A stretch of DNA of 6,147 nt. Origin: Candidatus Symbiothrix sp. Its GTDB lineage: Bacteria > Bacteroidota > Bacteroidia > Bacteroidales > Azobacteroidaceae. Position numbers and translations under genes: made by a program. The DNA is taken from assembly GCA_031284765.1 (NCBI GenBank), contig JAITXK010000171.1, positions 1-6,147 of the forward strand, in the 5' to 3' direction. The notes under the pieces are model-generated. The model was not told the origin of the DNA. It was given only the letters and a program-made list of their open reading frames with translations, and did not search any database. Shown piece after piece: positions 6,005 to 6,147 of the stretch. Each line of letters begins with the position of its first letter. Within the stretch, counting starts at the first letter, position 1.

Positions 6005-6147
6005 ATGAAAACAGAAATTTCAAAAACCGAACAAACGTTTATTAACGAAATCAAAACGATAGTTCAGCAAGGACAATCGCAGGCGTATCGTGCCATCAAT
6101 AGTGCGATGGTGGAAACGTATTGGAATCTTGGCAAACGCATTGTTGA
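6005..6147 (+). CDS. DUF1016/YhcG-family protein (PDDEXK nuclease family), N-terminus only
   Basis: The first 47 codons are visible before the window ends. The segment QAYRAINSAMVETYWNLGKR at 26-45 is the characteristic opening of the DUF1016 N-terminal domain, found in YhcG-like proteins that usually carry a PD-(D/E)xK nuclease domain at the C-terminus. That nuclease domain is beyond the window, so its presence is expected from the family and not seen. Such genes are scattered in bacterial genomes, often near restriction-modification or mobile genes, with no firmly established role. The ATG at 6005 lies 41 nt after the leuS stop and in another frame. The leader holds a nine-codon open frame (5974-6003) whose TGA ends one base before this ATG. 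Its position exactly at the leuS break suggests it arrived with the event that truncated leuS. Confidence 0.8.
   Translation, partial: MKTEISKTEQTFINEIKTIVQQGQSQAYRAINSAMVETYWNLGKRIV

Noticed and set aside
4600..6054. Several 60 to 110 residue frames on both strands within leuS
   Set aside because: All lie inside or antisense to the LeuRS reading frame, which carries motifs throughout. They are shadow frames.
1..6147. tRNA or rRNA genes, CRISPR arrays, insertion-sequence transposases
   Set aside because: No cloverleaf-like tRNA sequence, regularly spaced repeats, transposase motifs or long terminal inverted repeats were seen on reading both strands.

Overview
The window looks like chromosomal DNA from a member of the Bacteroidetes, most likely a Bacteroidales relative. 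The evidence is three exact TAnnTTTG motifs (the Bacteroidetes sigma -7 element) placed 22 to 38 bases before genes, A-rich leaders without a strong Shine-Dalgarno, and a leucyl-tRNA synthetase with the long catalytic-domain insertion and wording (for example NYRIAYLADTMVNWCP) that I associate with Bacteroidales LeuRS. The species cannot be named from this sequence.

Layout. On the minus strand (1-1614) there is a two-gene unit: a PlsC-type 1-acylglycerol-3-phosphate acyltransferase, followed 4 nt later by an AraC-family regulator whose 3' end is cut by the window edge. A short divergent intergenic region (1615-1700) carries the plsC promoter, a weaker candidate promoter for the plus strand and a perfect 6+6 inverted repeat between them. 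On the plus strand there follow a 56-residue two-helix membrane protein (1701-1871), a DUF362 protein with two 4Fe-4S motifs (1898-3007), a separately promoted and more AT-rich AAA ATPase of the DUF4143 type (3112-4320), leuS with its own promoter (4374-5963), and the first 47 codons of a DUF1016/YhcG-type gene (6005 to the window end).

The most notable point is leuS. It reads cleanly through the HIGH motif, the whole CP1 editing domain and the post-CP1 catalytic segment. It then stops at 529 residues, where the family normally runs to roughly 900 or more, so the KMSKS loop, the anticodon-binding domain and the C-terminal domain are missing. LeuRS similarity ends within a few codons of the stop and none of the three forward frames resumes it. 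A DUF1016 nuclease-family gene begins 41 nt later. The simplest reading is that a DUF1016 gene, or an element carrying it, has inserted into leuS or joined to it by rearrangement. LeuRS is essential, so a second intact copy, a downstream remainder that still works, or an assembly join must explain this.

The genes do not form one pathway. The acyltransferase serves phospholipid synthesis, leuS serves translation, and the DUF362 ferredoxin-like protein and the small membrane protein have no assigned role. The DUF4143 ATPase and the DUF1016 gene belong to widely scattered, accessory-like families. They sit on either side of the truncated leuS and make the right half of the window look like a site of gene gain. 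No tRNA, rRNA, CRISPR array, insertion sequence or convincing terminator was seen, and no stretch longer than about 105 bases lacks a gene.
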